Positions 6,799 to 15,584 are shown, counted from the stretch's first letter. The stretch: DNA of 55,804 nt from Nitrospirae bacterium 13_2_20CM_2_62_8 (GCA_001914955.1 MNDM01000003.1:5653-61456); one strand, 5' to 3'. Program-made: numbers and translations. The notes: generated by a model not told the origin, from the letters alone.

Positions 6799-8652
6799 CC
6801 GTTGATCCAGTGTCGGCGATCCGCCGGCCATCGCCGGATACGCGCCTGCCGGGAGCTTTTTCTTGGTTCCCGGCTCCCCTGCCTTGGCCTTATCCCCCAT
6901 GGTGGCCACCCAGAAAATGAAGGCCACCAGCAGACAGAACACGAACGTGTTCAATGACATGAATGCCGCCGCGTAACCCAGGGCCGGCGAGTAAGCGTAC
7001 TGGGAGGAGTCGCGCATCACGCCGTAAATGTGCCAGTGTACCCGCGACGAAGACCGCGCGTAGCCCATCAAGGTCATGAGCAGGATCACCATGACCGCAT
7101 TCAACACGAGGGCGTATCCGGCCCGCGGTGGCATGCGGCCCCAGATCATTTCGGTGGTAGTGCGCGCGCTCTTCATGAGGAGACCGGTCAGCGGCGTGAT
7201 CGTGACCAAGACGAACAGGACAATCAGGACCTGGGCCACCGAGAAATAGTTAATGCGGACGATGGCCGGCACGAAATACCCCCAGACACCGAGCACGATG
7301 ACCACGATCGCGGCGAGGCCCAGCACGCCGCCCATCACTTTTTGGGCCACCTTGGCCCAGGTGGCGGTCACTTGCTTGCCCGCGCGCCAATAGATGATAA
7401 AGCTCATGAACGTCACCAGGATCATGATATTGACGACGGTCATCTTGGCCGACATCACGCCGAACACGCCCAACAGCGGATGGTGCGTGCCGCCCATCTT
7501 CCTCGCCTCTTCCAGGCTGGCGACGAGCGAGTGCGGCGTCATCCAGACGCCGAGGCAGAGCAGCAGGATCACCAGCATCGCCATGATCGGCCGGCGGTAC
7601 TTGACCTCGGATCCCTCGATGCGGTGCGTAATCCCCAGCCAGAAATAATAGTTCGCTCCCAGGAACAGCACACCGATCAGGAACGCCTGCAAGATGAACA
7701 GCCACGAGAGGAAGCCACCCATCAGGGTAATGCCCATCTGCTGGTTGTATTGGTACACCTCACGCATGAGCCAGTAGCCGGCAAAGGGTAACGGCAGCAT
7801 GCCGAACACCCCGATGAAGTTCCCCACGTAGCCCATCCAGTCATAGTGCACGCGCTCCTCGTGCGTGTTGGCCGAAAGATACCGCATGCCGGCGTAGGCG
7901 CCGCAGATGAAACCGCCCAGCACCACGTTCGCGATCAGCCGGTGCACATTGACCGGCCACCACGTGGGATTCCAGGTGGCGGCCCAGGCTCGGGCCAGGG
8001 CCGAGCCTTCCGCGACCACCACGGGGCTGGCTTGGAACGTGGCCCAAGAGTTCGGGACGATCATGATGAAGAACGCGAACACGTTCAGCAGGAGCCCCAG
8101 GAACAGGTGAAGTCCCTTCTTGCCACCCCCTTGCATGACGTCCCAGCCATACCAGTACAGATACAGCGTGACGGTCTCCAGCAGGAACAGGGCGCAGTAC
8201 ACGACGAAGGACGGGAAAAAGATATCCGTCAGATACGCCATCAGCTTGGGGTAAAAGCCCAACAGCATGAACAGCAGAATGCCCCCGAACAGGGCGGTCG
8301 TGGCATAGGCGGAGGTGAGGAGCTTCGTGAACTCCTTGGCCAGCTTGTCGTAGCGCTTATCGCCGGTCCGGACCCCGACAATTTCACAGACCCAGGCAAA
8401 GATCGGGACGCCCAGCACAAACCCTGCCAACAATAAATGTTGCTGCGCGATGACCCAGATAATGTTCCGGCTCCCTCCCAATTGAGGGATATCCCGATAG
8501 GCGACCGTGGCTGCCGTACCGGCGGCATCCTGCGCGAGCCCCAACAGGGGGATTCCCAACAGGCCTGTGAGGAAGATCAACGCGGCAACCGACCACGCTC
8601 GGCGGCGCCACAAACCGGCGCGTCGCTCTCGATGTTTACCATGGTACGTCAT
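6790..8652 (-). CDS. Cytochrome bd oxidase-like subunit I (CydA-like), paralogue 1
   Basis: 620 residues, about 14 transmembrane helices; start supported by AGGAG 6 bases upstream of the ATG at 8652. Similarity to CydA is clearest in three places: AQQHLLLAGF near residue 70 (position of the N-terminal heme-ligand His), FLLETVTLYLYWYGWD near 155 (the conserved Glu of helix III), and VNVHRLIANVVLGGF near 235 (second heme-ligand His). The quinol-binding Q-loop motif GRQPW is absent and no CydB is encoded nearby, so a classical quinol oxidase is unlikely. Nitrospira is known to carry such bd-like proteins, whose reaction is not settled. A hydrophobic signal-anchor precedes the domain. Probably a heme-bearing redox or proton-pumping subunit of the cluster's complex. 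Confidence 0.82.
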   Translation of the reverse strand: MTYHGKHRERRAGLWRRRAWSVAALIFLTGLLGIPLLGLAQDAAGTAATVAYRDIPQLGGSRNIIWVIAQQHLLLAGFVLGVPIFAWVCEIVGVRTGDKRYDKLAKEFTKLLTSAYATTALFGGILLFMLLGFYPKLMAYLTDIFFPSFVVYCALFLLETVTLYLYWYGWDVMQGGGKKGLHLFLGLLLNVFAFFIMIVPNSWATFQASPVVVAEGSALARAWAATWNPTWWPVNVHRLIANVVLGGFICGAYAGMRYLSANTHEERVHYDWMGYVGNFIGVFGMLPLPFAGYWLMREVYQYNQQMGITLMGGFLSWLFILQAFLIGVLFLGANYYFWLGITHRIEGSEVKYRRPIMAMLVILLLCLGVWMTPHSLVASLEEARKMGGTHHPLLGVFGVMSAKMTVVNIMILVTFMSFIIYWRAGKQVTATWAKVAQKVMGGVLGLAAIVVIVLGVWGYFVPAIVRINYFSVAQVLIVLFVLVTITPLTGLLMKSARTTTEMIWGRMPPRAGYALVLNAVMVILLMTLMGYARSSSRVHWHIYGVMRDSSQYAYSPALGYAAAFMSLNTFVFCLLVAFIFWVATMGDKAKAGEPGTKKKLPAGAYPAMAGGSPTLDQREG

Positions 8653-8679
8653 GGAGATCTCCTGGCCCTCACGCAGCGG

Positions 8680-9573
8680 CTAGCGTGTGCGCCCACCGCC
8701 CTCCTGCGCGCCGACTTTCGCAGAGGGCTGCTTGGCACCCTTGGCTTGTGGGGCCTTCCCCTTGGCTCCCTGTTTCGCTTTTGCCTCGAGCGCCTTGACG
8801 GCGGATTCCGCTTGGGCAATCAATTTCTCCGTCCTCTGCAAGGCCTCAGCCGGCTTGAAGAATTCAATCTTGGGCGGCTCCTTCTGATACAGTTCGTGGG
8901 GATGGGGTGTTGTGACCGGCATGACGGCCCAGAACAGGAACACGAGCACCACGCCGGTCGCCGTGAACGCCGTCAGAAGCAGCGGCTGATCTGCTGGGAC
9001 TCTCAAGAGATCCCACCGGCGGACCAACGCCTCGTACGGCTCCGCCGTCGGACGAGCGGCTGCCACCTGCTTCCGCACAATCTGCCCGAAAAGAAACAAC
9101 CATCCGAGCGCCAGCCCCAGCAAGACCACGGTGGCCACACTGCCCCACAGGACCAACTCGATACTGATTCGTTCCGGCACGGGGACGTTCTTCAGCACTT
9201 CGATCTCAAACATGCGCCCCACGACCGCCTTCGCGACCCCGACCACCCCGCTTTCGATGCCGTAGGCGATCGGCAGGTAGACGGCGCTCAACAACGCCGC
9301 TTGCCACCACAAGGTGACCCCGGCGGATTCGGGCGGCTCCAGATGCAACCGGTCGAGGAAGACGGTGCGCGCACTGAGGCCCAGAGCCCAGATGTCGACA
9401 GGAATCGACAACAGCAGGAGGAGGGCGAGGCCGGGCATCTCCCAGGGATGGACACCCATGGCGAGCAGCAGCAAGATCAGGACGATCTTGATCGGGACGC
9501 CGGTCCAAAAGGCGGGCCACGCGACCGCGAGGCCCAACTTCACCGACGACATGGAAGAGGCGTGAGCAGACAT
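8680..9573 (-). CDS. Polytopic membrane protein with charged C-terminal tail (unknown)
   Basis: 297 residues. Five or so hydrophobic segments (about 12-32, 35-60, 85-110, 140-165, 200-222) are followed by a tail rich in Lys, Ala, Glu and Gln (residues 230-297) that should form a helix and then a flexible Lys-rich end. No heme motif, no known domain recognised. It is tightly packed between the cytochrome b gene (19-base gap) and the CydA-like gene (27-base gap), so it is probably a structural subunit of the same complex. No Shine-Dalgarno is visible before the ATG at 9573; translation may be coupled. Confidence 0.7.
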   Translation of the reverse strand: MSAHASSMSSVKLGLAVAWPAFWTGVPIKIVLILLLLAMGVHPWEMPGLALLLLLSIPVDIWALGLSARTVFLDRLHLEPPESAGVTLWWQAALLSAVYLPIAYGIESGVVGVAKAVVGRMFEIEVLKNVPVPERISIELVLWGSVATVVLLGLALGWLFLFGQIVRKQVAAARPTAEPYEALVRRWDLLRVPADQPLLLTAFTATGVVLVFLFWAVMPVTTPHPHELYQKEPPKIEFFKPAEALQRTEKLIAQAESAVKALEAKAKQGAKGKAPQAKGAKQPSAKVGAQEGGGRTR

Positions 9574-9592
9574 GGATCAAAACGACAAATGG

Positions 9593-10687
9593 CTAGTCCA
9601 GAAATTCGCGATTGATGATCGCCGAAACGGTAAACACGAGAATGCCGGTCATCACCAGCAGCCAGCCGATGAGCGCGATCGGCCGCTTGAAAATATTACG
9701 CTCCGGGCTGCGGTCGATAAATGGCAAAGCGGCCAACAGCAACAGGAATGCATTCGGAATGGCGACCCCCGCCACGAACTGTCCGAGCTCTCCGGAAAAT
9801 ATCTTCAGCCGCAGCATCTGAAACAAAAACAGGAAGTACCATTCCGGCTCAGGATGATAGTCCCCCGGGTCCGGGGTCGCCTCCTCCAACAACACCACCG
9901 GCTCGATGAACGCCAGGCTACAGATTGTCACGAACACCGCTCCCATCGCCACGACGTCTTTCCAGACTTGCCGGGGGAAGAAGTAATCGGTCCTGGCTCT
10001 CAGTTCGTCCGCGCTTCCCCGGAACGGCCCGGCCGGGCCGGCTTTCCGGAACAGGAACAGGTGCAGCCCCGCCAGCCCCATCAGCGCGGCCGGGAGGATC
10101 ATGACATGAATGACGAAAAACCGGCTCAGCGTCATCTGACCGGGCGTGGGCCCACCCTTGAGAAACCTGGCGATGAAGTCGCCGACAACAGGAGTCTTGT
10201 CCATGATCTCCACGCCGACGGTGGTCGCCCAATAGGCGCGCTGATCCCATGGCAACAAGTATCCGGTGAAGCCGAACGCCATCACCAGGCCAAAGAGCGC
10301 AAGCCCGATCAGCCAGACCAGCTCCCGTGGCTTCTTGTAGGCGCCCCACAGAAAGACCTGCGACATGTGGGCGAACACCATCACCACCATCGCCGAAGAC
10401 CCCCAGAAGTGGTAACTCAAGATGAACCATCCATAATCCACTTCGTGCAGAATGTACTGGGTGCTCGCATAGGCGTGATCGGCACTGGGGACGTAATAGA
10501 ACATGAGCAAAATGCCGGTCACCGCCTGCATGATGAAAATGAACAGCAGGCAGGAGCCGAACACATAGGCCCAGCGCGACCCGCCAGGTACGGGTTCGTT
10601 GAGCATCTTGGCCTGCAGGGTCTTCAGGCCGATCCGCTCGTCCACGAACGCGAACACTTTTTCCAGCACTGACGGTTGGCCGCTCAT
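9593..10687 (-). CDS. Cytochrome b (fused b6/subunit IV type)
   Basis: 364 residues. The ATG at 10687 shares a base with the Rieske stop codon (TGATG), indicating translational coupling. The heme-ligand His pairs are visible: SYH-13 residues-AH in the helix near residue 85-100, and IH-14 residues-LH near 185-200; the 13/14 spacing is that of cytochrome b6 rather than mitochondrial-type cytochrome b. The quinol-oxidation-site motif PEWY (PEPEWYFLFLFQML) lies near residue 275, followed by the subunit IV-like helices. Together with the Rieske protein it forms the quinol:cytochrome c core; the c-type cytochromes in the cluster replace cytochrome c1/f. With bd-like subunits it may work in either forward or reverse (quinone-reducing) direction. 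Confidence 0.93.
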   Translation of the reverse strand: MSGQPSVLEKVFAFVDERIGLKTLQAKMLNEPVPGGSRWAYVFGSCLLFIFIMQAVTGILLMFYYVPSADHAYASTQYILHEVDYGWFILSYHFWGSSAMVVMVFAHMSQVFLWGAYKKPRELVWLIGLALFGLVMAFGFTGYLLPWDQRAYWATTVGVEIMDKTPVVGDFIARFLKGGPTPGQMTLSRFFVIHVMILPAALMGLAGLHLFLFRKAGPAGPFRGSADELRARTDYFFPRQVWKDVVAMGAVFVTICSLAFIEPVVLLEEATPDPGDYHPEPEWYFLFLFQMLRLKIFSGELGQFVAGVAIPNAFLLLLAALPFIDRSPERNIFKRPIALIGWLLVMTGILVFTVSAIINREFLD

Positions 10688-11625
10688 CAGACGATCCGAA
10701 CCTGGGCTCTCGTGCCGGCCTTGAATTCCACGTCGATAATCTCGATATCGCCGTTGGCGGCGACCCGGATCGGGACCGGGTCCAGGGGTCGGGGAGCCGG
10801 CCCGTCCAGCACCTTCCCGCTGGGATCGTAAATGCTGAGGTGGCAGGGACACAGGAAGATCTGCCGGCCGAGTTTCGGGACGTTCCGCCACTTGTACCCG
10901 CAGCCGAGGTGCGGGCATTTGCCCGAATAGGCCACATAGGGCACATCGCGCTTGTTTGTCCAGATCACCTGACCGGAGTGGTCCTTGAACTCCAAATCTT
11001 TCCCCTTGTAGACGCCCTCGAGGACCGCCGGTGAGGCCTTCAGGACCCAGACGTTCTTGTCAACCTCGGCCTCCGGCATGAACGCTTCCTTGACACTCTT
11101 CTTGAACTTGAACTGCACCCCGACATCCTCCGTCTTGACCTTGCCCGCATTGCCGATCTTGATCCAGCGGTTGTCGAAGGGCGCATACATCGGCTTCATC
11201 ACGTACTTGAGGACGGGAAACGCCAACGGGAGGGCCAGCAAGAAGCCGATCGCGTGCGTGAAGTTCGTGAAGAAGGTCCGGCGCTTGACGTTGCGCTCCA
11301 ACTCGGGCACCGGCACCAACACTTCGCCCGGCTCCACGTGCAGGTGATCCTCGAGGTGCGCGATCTCGACCTCCCGGATGGTCACATACCCCTCGCGCTG
11401 AAAAGCCGGGAACTGCGCCATCTCGCTCGAGGTGCCGCGCAACTGGACGGCGTCCTCCGTCACCGTCTCGACCTGGGCCGCCGGGATCTGGCGCTCCAAC
11501 GCGCCGGCTCCGTCGCCCACGACGATGTGGCTGACCTCCCGTGACAAGGGGTCGACGATGATCCGGGTCACCTCGCCGACTGCCCGGTCGGCGCACCGCA
11601 CTTTCGATTTGAGCTTCGGTTGCAC
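10687..11625 (-). CDS. Rieske iron-sulfur protein with N-terminal PRC-barrel-like domain
   Basis: 312 residues from a GTG at 11625. Residues 1-65 (KVRCADRAVGEVTRIIVDP..., SHIVVGDG) have the pattern of a PRC-barrel, an unusual addition for a Rieske protein. A hydrophobic anchor follows RRTFF at about 116-143. The Rieske domain carries both cluster-binding boxes: CPHLGC (Cys237, His239, Cys242) and CPCH (Cys259, Cys261, His262). Both Cys residues that form the disulfide in high-potential Rieske proteins (242 and 261) are present. It accepts electrons from quinol at the cytochrome b site and hands them to a c-type cytochrome. The gene is 1 base after the upstream cytochrome gene and overlaps cytochrome b. 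Confidence 0.92.
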   Translation of the reverse strand: MQPKLKSKVRCADRAVGEVTRIIVDPLSREVSHIVVGDGAGALERQIPAAQVETVTEDAVQLRGTSSEMAQFPAFQREGYVTIREVEIAHLEDHLHVEPGEVLVPVPELERNVKRRTFFTNFTHAIGFLLALPLAFPVLKYVMKPMYAPFDNRWIKIGNAGKVKTEDVGVQFKFKKSVKEAFMPEAEVDKNVWVLKASPAVLEGVYKGKDLEFKDHSGQVIWTNKRDVPYVAYSGKCPHLGCGYKWRNVPKLGRQIFLCPCHLSIYDPSGKVLDGPAPRPLDPVPIRVAANGDIEIIDVEFKAGTRAQVRIV

Positions 11626-11626
11626 G

Positions 11627-12454
11627 TTACTTCTTCTTGATCGGCTTCGGCGTATTCACCGAGGGGTTCTTGAGCGTGGACAGATAGGCCACCAGCGCGT
11701 CGATATCTTTGTCCTCCATCAGCTCCTTATACTTGTCGGGCATCTTCTTCTTGTCGTATTCCTTCTCGAATCCTTCCGCCATCCAGCTCCGCGGGTCCAG
11801 GATCTTTTGTCGGAGCTCCTCCGGCTGCATCAAACTGCCGATGTTGTCCATCTCGGGGCCACGTTTCTTGCCACCCTGCCCGGAGAGTTTATGGCAGTTG
11901 TAGCATTCCTGAAGCTCCCACTGCTCCTTCCCCAGAGCAACCAGGTCACCAGTCGCTGCCGGCAGTGTGCCCGACGGCCTTTTGCTGTCGGCTCCGACCG
12001 GAACGCTCGCCATGGCAACGCCTCCGACCGACTGCAGCCGCTGCATGATCGCGTCGGCCTTCTCGGCCAACGCTTTCGTGCGGGTGAGCAACTCCTCCGC
12101 CTTTCCCTGTTCGGTGGCGGCGCGCTTGGCCTTCAGCAACTTTTCGATCTTGCCCTTTTCGTCCTCGGGATCGTACTGAGGCCAGAACGACGCTCCACCG
12201 ATGTACACACCCGACAGCACGACGTAGAACGCCAGGAGCGCCACCAGCGCCTTCATCCCACCCATGGGCTGGAGCGAGGGAGCGTCCAAGAGAATGAAGA
12301 CCGCGGTCCCCAGCATCGCGTAGGTGAAGAACATCACTTGAAAGACCGGCGGAAAGTCCAGCGCTCTGGCCAGGCCGACGAGGAAGATCCCGACGACGAT
12401 CCCGATGATCCCCTTCTTGATCACGTGCTTCACGAAACTTCGCTCGTCACCCAT
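11627..12454 (-). CDS. Membrane-anchored mono-heme cytochrome c with helical linker
   Basis: 275 residues. Three N-terminal hydrophobic helices (about 12-30, 38-57, 66-88) precede a charged helical stretch (residues 98-145, KIEKLLKAKRAATEQGKAEELL region) and then a cytochrome c domain with heme site CYNCH at about 185 and Met-containing MPDKYKEL near 240. The general plan (helices, coiled linker, one heme) echoes the other cluster cytochromes, suggesting linkers that span a large periplasmic complex. It sits directly before the Rieske gene and is probably its electron acceptor, functionally like cytochrome c1; this last point is inference. Confidence 0.86.
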   Translation of the reverse strand: MGDERSFVKHVIKKGIIGIVVGIFLVGLARALDFPPVFQVMFFTYAMLGTAVFILLDAPSLQPMGGMKALVALLAFYVVLSGVYIGGASFWPQYDPEDEKGKIEKLLKAKRAATEQGKAEELLTRTKALAEKADAIMQRLQSVGGVAMASVPVGADSKRPSGTLPAATGDLVALGKEQWELQECYNCHKLSGQGGKKRGPEMDNIGSLMQPEELRQKILDPRSWMAEGFEKEYDKKKMPDKYKELMEDKDIDALVAYLSTLKNPSVNTPKPIKKK

Positions 12455-12494
12455 GCTGCTACCCTGTCTTGACGGCGAGGAAGGCCCGTCGCGC

Positions 12495-14213
12495 TTATTT
12501 GGCTCCGGCCGGAACCGGGTCGCCCGCCCGCTCAGGCGCCTTGGCTTCAGACGCCCGTAGGGTTACCACGATCGCAAAACTCACCACCATATAGAAGATC
12601 AGCGTGATGCCGGTGATCCACCATCCGGCATAGGAGAGCGTGGGGGTGAACGACTCGGCGGTGAAATCGGGCATCAGGTTATACGTGTGGAAATACTTGC
12701 GAACGAGCGACCGGACCGCGCCCATGAGGCCCATCGTCCAGATCGCGCTGAAAGCCAGAAAGATCAGCACGAACTGGGCGGCGAAGTCGATCTTTCCCCA
12801 CACGATCGTCCCCTGGCGGATCGCGCGGTTATAGAGGATATAGTTCACGACTGTGACGAAGATCAGGGTAAAGGCCGCCGAGTTTTTGGCCGGCATCAAC
12901 GCGAGGAAGCTCCAGTCCGAGGGCAACTCCAGATGCTCCGTCGCCAACGCCTGGGTAGCGACAAACCCGTGTGGGGTCATCCAGATCGCATTGCCAACCA
13001 CCACCATGAGGAACCCCACCTTGATCACGGTTCGCGAAGACACGGTGATTCGACCAATCGGCGGCATTCCTTGGCCGATAATCCACGGAGCCAGCGTCAG
13101 CGGCACCAAGACGGCCAGAGACCTGGGATCGGGGACAGGGAAGATCGTCCAGACGTACGTCATGATGAACGGCAACGCGACCATCACCACGAGGGTCACG
13201 GCCGTCATCCGGACTCGCTCGACCCCCTCGATCCGTTTCATGCTGAGCCAGATGTAATAATTGCTGGCCAGGAAGATCAGCCCGACCATGGCGCCTTGCA
13301 TCTCGAAAAACATCGAGAGCTGATCGGCCATCATGTACGGGCAGATCGAGGCATCGTAATCGCACAGCTCGAACGACAGCAAGTACCCCATGAAGGGCAG
13401 GAAGAGGAGCGCCCCCACCCCGATCAGGTTTCCGACGAACCCCATCCAGTCATAATAGGCACGCTCCTCCTCGTTCTTGGCGCCCATGTACATGTAGGCG
13501 GCGATCAAGCCGGCGATGAACCCGCCGAAGGTCACGTTCCCCACCAGTCGGTGGAGGTTCAACGGCATCCAGCTATAGTTGTAGACCTTGTCCCAGAGGG
13601 ACGCGGTTTGGATGTATTCGACCAGGGACAGGCCTTCCGCAGCCTTCGCCGGCGTATTCATGAACGAGGTGGGACCGTCGATCACGAAGAGCGTGACCGT
13701 CCCGATGATGTTGAGCAGCACGCCGAGGGCGATATGCCGACCCTTCATCTCGCCCTTCCACGCATCCCAGGTGTAGAAGTACAGGTACAGCACGATGGTC
13801 TCGGCGATGAACAGGAGCGGATAGATCACCGCAAAGATCAGGAAGAAGTGGTTGATCAACCAGGTGGTGAACTGGGGATAGGTGGCCAGCAGGACGAAGA
13901 TGAACAATCCGCCGGTGAGCGCGGTCATGCTGTAGAGGATCACCGTGACCTTGGTGACTTCCTTGGCCAGCCGGTCGTAACGCGGGTCCTGCTTTCGATA
14001 CCCCAGCCATTCCGAAATGACCACGAAGATCGGAGCGCCCAGGATGAAGGCGGCAAAGAGGATGTGGAGCTGGGCGACGATCCAGACGGCCGTGCGGTTC
14101 CCGGTGTAGGGAAACTCCGCGGCCGGCGGACTGGGAACTTGAGCATAGGCCGCGGTGGCGACCGTTGCCAGGAGGACGAACGTGAGCAGCAGACTGCGTC
14201 GCGTGGCCGTCAT
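12495..14213 (-). CDS. Cytochrome bd oxidase-like subunit I (CydA-like), paralogue 2
   Basis: 572 residues with a cleavable-looking signal (ends AYAQ near 25) and about 14 transmembrane helices. It is clearly homologous to the other bd-like gene of the cluster: VWIVAQLHILFAAFILGAP near 45 (His ligand), LFIAETIVLYLYFYTWD near 135, LNLHRLVGNVTFGGF near 220, and YYDWMGFVGNLIGV near 255. GRQPW is absent. The paralogues differ in length and in their middle loops, so they are probably not interchangeable; the complex could contain both. One base separates it from the cytochrome gene upstream. Confidence 0.83.
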   Translation of the reverse strand: MTATRRSLLLTFVLLATVATAAYAQVPSPPAAEFPYTGNRTAVWIVAQLHILFAAFILGAPIFVVISEWLGYRKQDPRYDRLAKEVTKVTVILYSMTALTGGLFIFVLLATYPQFTTWLINHFFLIFAVIYPLLFIAETIVLYLYFYTWDAWKGEMKGRHIALGVLLNIIGTVTLFVIDGPTSFMNTPAKAAEGLSLVEYIQTASLWDKVYNYSWMPLNLHRLVGNVTFGGFIAGLIAAYMYMGAKNEEERAYYDWMGFVGNLIGVGALLFLPFMGYLLSFELCDYDASICPYMMADQLSMFFEMQGAMVGLIFLASNYYIWLSMKRIEGVERVRMTAVTLVVMVALPFIMTYVWTIFPVPDPRSLAVLVPLTLAPWIIGQGMPPIGRITVSSRTVIKVGFLMVVVGNAIWMTPHGFVATQALATEHLELPSDWSFLALMPAKNSAAFTLIFVTVVNYILYNRAIRQGTIVWGKIDFAAQFVLIFLAFSAIWTMGLMGAVRSLVRKYFHTYNLMPDFTAESFTPTLSYAGWWITGITLIFYMVVSFAIVVTLRASEAKAPERAGDPVPAGAK

Positions 14214-14214
14214 C

Positions 14215-14787
14215 TTAGGTCTTCCCCGCCGCAGCCTTCTTGGGTTTGGGAGGCGCGGAGGCCGGGGCCTTGCCCGCCGGCGCGGCAGCAGGCGGCTTGG
14301 CCGAGCCGACCGGCACCCATTCCTTCTTCACCACATCAAATTCCAGGCCCTTCAGTCCGAACGTGCGCTCGTAGGCCATGACCTTCCATCGGTCCTCCTC
14401 GGGAAGCTTGCTCTTCCAGGCCTTCATCTTGGTGTCCTTGACCCCCTCGGAGATGCGCCAGAACCAGACCGCGTCCGAGTAGAGCTTCATCCGTTCGGTA
14501 TTCCGGAAGTCCCGCGCCCCGGCTTTCACGGGCTTTCCGTCTTTCCCGTGGCAGCTCGCGCAATTCACATCAATATTCGTGGCGCCGATGAAGATCTGGC
14601 GCCCTTCCTCGATGATCTTCTCATCCGCCCACCAGCCTGCCGGCATGTGTTTGTCCGCGTATTCAGCCGGAGGGTCCGGCGGTGCCACGATCGGCCCCTC
14701 GCCCGCCTCGCACCCTGCGACCGTCACACTCGCTCCCGCCAGACCTATGAGGAGCATCATCGTCCCCCACGCCGTGCGCTTCATCAT
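14215..14787 (-). CDS. Mono-heme cytochrome c lipoprotein
   Basis: 190 residues; first gene of the cluster. Signal peptide with lipobox VAGC (Cys near residue 26), one heme site CASCH near residue 80, and a Pro/Ala/Lys-rich C-terminal tail (about 160-190) likely to be disordered. The start follows GGGTGAGATC. The region upstream contains an intrinsic terminator for the preceding gene, so the cluster promoter should lie between about 14788 and 14885, but no convincing -10/-35 pair is visible there. Confidence 0.87.
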   Translation of the reverse strand: MMKRTAWGTMMLLIGLAGASVTVAGCEAGEGPIVAPPDPPAEYADKHMPAGWWADEKIIEEGRQIFIGATNIDVNCASCHGKDGKPVKAGARDFRNTERMKLYSDAVWFWRISEGVKDTKMKAWKSKLPEEDRWKVMAYERTFGLKGLEFDVVKKEWVPVGSAKPPAAAPAGKAPASAPPKPKKAAAGKT

Positions 14788-14885
14788 GATCTCACCCGTT
14801 CCTTTCTCCTGACCCGCCTTGGCCTTGTACCGCTTGCAGCCGCCGGTCTTCTTGATGGTCCGTGCCTGACTCGAGAAGGGCCGCT

Positions 14886-14931
14886 GACAAAAAGACGCTT
14901 TCGCCCAGGCCCCCGGCCTGAAGCAAAAGCG
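14886..14931 (-). terminator. Intrinsic terminator upstream of the respiratory cluster
   Basis: Read on the minus strand, an outer stem CGCTTTTGC/GCGAAAGCG with inner CAGGCC/GGCCTG is followed by TCTTTTTGT. This is a classical Rho-independent terminator, and it would end the transcript of the minus-strand gene at 15045-15584, insulating the cytochrome cluster. Confidence 0.8.
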
Positions 14932-15044
14932 CCACCTGCCCAGAACGCCCGGATTCTCCCCGGCGGTCAGCCACGCACCGCGTCCCCCTGTTCCGATTCG
15001 GCGACGCGATCGGACGACCCGCCGACCCTTATCTGACTGAAGCT

Positions 15045-15584
15045 CTATTTGCGCCGTTCCTTGCCTCTCTTTTGAGACCGATGCCGGTTCCGGATCAATC
15101 TCACGCCTGCCAGCGCAGCCACCGCCGCAAGACCGATCCCCGCACCATAGTAGATCCAGTCGGCTCCTTCGGCGGCTGATTCGCAGCCTGAGCCAAAATT
15201 GACCGTGATGTGGCGCTCCGTGCGAGCATCCTTGGAATCGAACTGAGCGGTCACCCGCTTTTCTTGATCGAGGGCGATCACCAGGATCGGGTCGCCTCCA
15301 TTCTCGTTGTGCAGATGGAGGGTGGCCTTGTAGTAGCCGCGGTTGTCCGTGTACCCGATCGCATGGACGGATACCCGCACATCCTTTGCGATGACCTTGA
15401 TGTCAGGAACCGGCTGGCCATCTGGCCCGCAGACATGCCCCGCGACGGTGAACCGGTGGTCCACCTCATGCATGGCTACCGCGGTGGGGGGAGAGGAGGC
15501 ACCTAAGACGAGCCACGTAACAACGAGGCTCAATAACGCCACAAAATAAATCGCCCTCGTTCCGCCCCCCGGTCCCTGCCGCAT
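15045..15584 (-). CDS. Exported protein with carboxypeptidase-regulatory-like domain and C-terminal anchor
   Basis: 179 residues from the ATG at 15584 (upstream codons in frame give an unlikely Cys/Arg-rich extension). Signal peptide to about residue 37, then an Ig-like beta-sandwich of the CarboxypepD_reg type (FTVAGHVCGPDGQPVPDIKV ... TDNRGYYKATLHL) at about 45-130, then a transmembrane helix (about 147-167) and a very basic cytoplasmic tail (RNRHRSQKRGKERRK). Such domains bind proteins or carbohydrates in the periplasm. Position just upstream of the cytochrome cluster suggests, but does not show, a link to it; a terminator separates the two. Confidence 0.72.
   Translation of the reverse strand: MRQGPGGGTRAIYFVALLSLVVTWLVLGASSPPTAVAMHEVDHRFTVAGHVCGPDGQPVPDIKVIAKDVRVSVHAIGYTDNRGYYKATLHLHNENGGDPILVIALDQEKRVTAQFDSKDARTERHITVNFGSGCESAAEGADWIYYGAGIGLAAVAALAGVRLIRNRHRSQKRGKERRK

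Noticed and set aside
6790-14213. Canonical cytochrome bd quinol oxidase (CydAB)
   Set aside because: No CydB is present, and the GRQPW quinol-binding loop is missing from both CydA-like proteins.
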